Source: DAINRZ01 sp964634885 (lineage in GTDB: Bacteria; Bacteroidota; Ignavibacteria; Kapaibacteriales; UBA2268). From it: 24,587 bases of DNA. Positions within the stretch are counted from its first letter, which is position 1. Each line of letters starts with the position of its first letter. The notes below the pieces were generated by a model. The model was not told where the DNA came from and ran no database searches. It saw nothing but the letters and a program-made list of their open reading frames with translations. The stretch is from assembly GCA_964634885.1 (NCBI GenBank), contig CAZWLN010000065.1:1-24587 (forward strand). The letters run 5' to 3'. Positions 24,535-24,587 of the stretch are shown piece by piece. A program made the translations under genes and the position numbers.

Positions 24535-24587
24535 TCCAACCACCCCCTGCCCCATAAGCGTTAACTTAAGCAAAGCGAATGAATTTG

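Larger units (their letters stand above)
24150..24587. repeat. Non-coding mosaic of short palindromes and tandem repeats
   Basis: About 430 bases without a convincing gene. They contain at least four distinct hairpins and two 9-bp repeat arrays, listed separately. The open reading frame through 24284-24529 is built from these elements (Leu-Tyr-Lys/Glu repeats, then Pro-Ser-Arg-Pro from a palindrome), so it is best read as a repeat artefact. The region has the look of an intergenic repeat island; it runs off the window edge. Confidence 0.7.

Noticed and set aside
24150..24587. CRISPR array
   Set aside because: The 9-bp units are directly adjacent with no spacers, the palindromes occur once or twice at irregular distances, and no cas gene is nearby.

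Overview
The window reads as chromosomal DNA from a member of the Bacteroidota/Chlorobiota (FCB) group. The signs are a C-terminal type IX secretion (T9SS) sorting domain, DUF1573 and DUF2141 proteins, and a NADH:quinone oxidoreductase operon without nuoE, nuoF and nuoG. Several genes have strong GGAGG Shine-Dalgarno sites (nuoM, nuoI, the DUF1573 gene). That is unusual for classical Bacteroidia and Flavobacteriia and points to an Ignavibacteria, Kapabacteria or Chlorobi-like lineage. The placement is inference; no marker gene settles it.

Layout. Positions 1-64 hold a perfect 15-bp palindromic repeat. Positions 65-1745 (minus) hold a two-gene unit of exported proteins: a DUF2141 protein and a 409-residue protein with YD-like repeats. 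Positions 1850-12701 (minus) hold one long operon in the order nuoA-B-C-D-H-I-J-K-L-M-N, closed by a terminator at 1792-1825. This is the 11-subunit form of complex I, which keeps the quinone module (NuoB, C, D, I) and the membrane proton-pumping arm (NuoA, H, J, K, L, M, N) and lacks the NADH-oxidising module. Positions 12702-13108 are an AT-rich divergent regulatory gap, followed on the plus strand by an Rpn/PD-(D/E)XK family nuclease gene.

From 14184 to 19884 the plus strand carries a nitrilase-superfamily amidohydrolase, then murC, whose start overlaps the hydrolase stop by one base (TAATG). After these come two parvulin-type peptidyl-prolyl isomerase genes, the second SurA-like, ending at a strong terminator (19913-19948). 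These two are probably periplasmic chaperones for outer-membrane proteins. On the minus strand, 20015-23118 encodes a large T9SS-sorted surface protein whose stop codon overlaps the start of a small predicted outer-membrane beta-barrel protein. A DUF1573 lipoprotein gene is divergent from these (23315-24085, plus) and has a sigma70-like promoter and a strong terminator. The last ~430 bases hold no convincing gene. They are a mosaic of short palindromes and 9-bp tandem repeats, including a second copy of the repeat found at the left edge.

Most of the window is ordinary housekeeping. No CRISPR array, tRNA, rRNA, integrase or complete mobile element was seen. The more unusual parts are the palindrome family at both edges, the repeat mosaic at the right end, the coupled T9SS-cargo/barrel gene pair, the alanine-rich charged tails on NuoB and NuoI of the NuoEFG-less complex I, and the uncharacterised YD-like repeat protein next to DUF2141.
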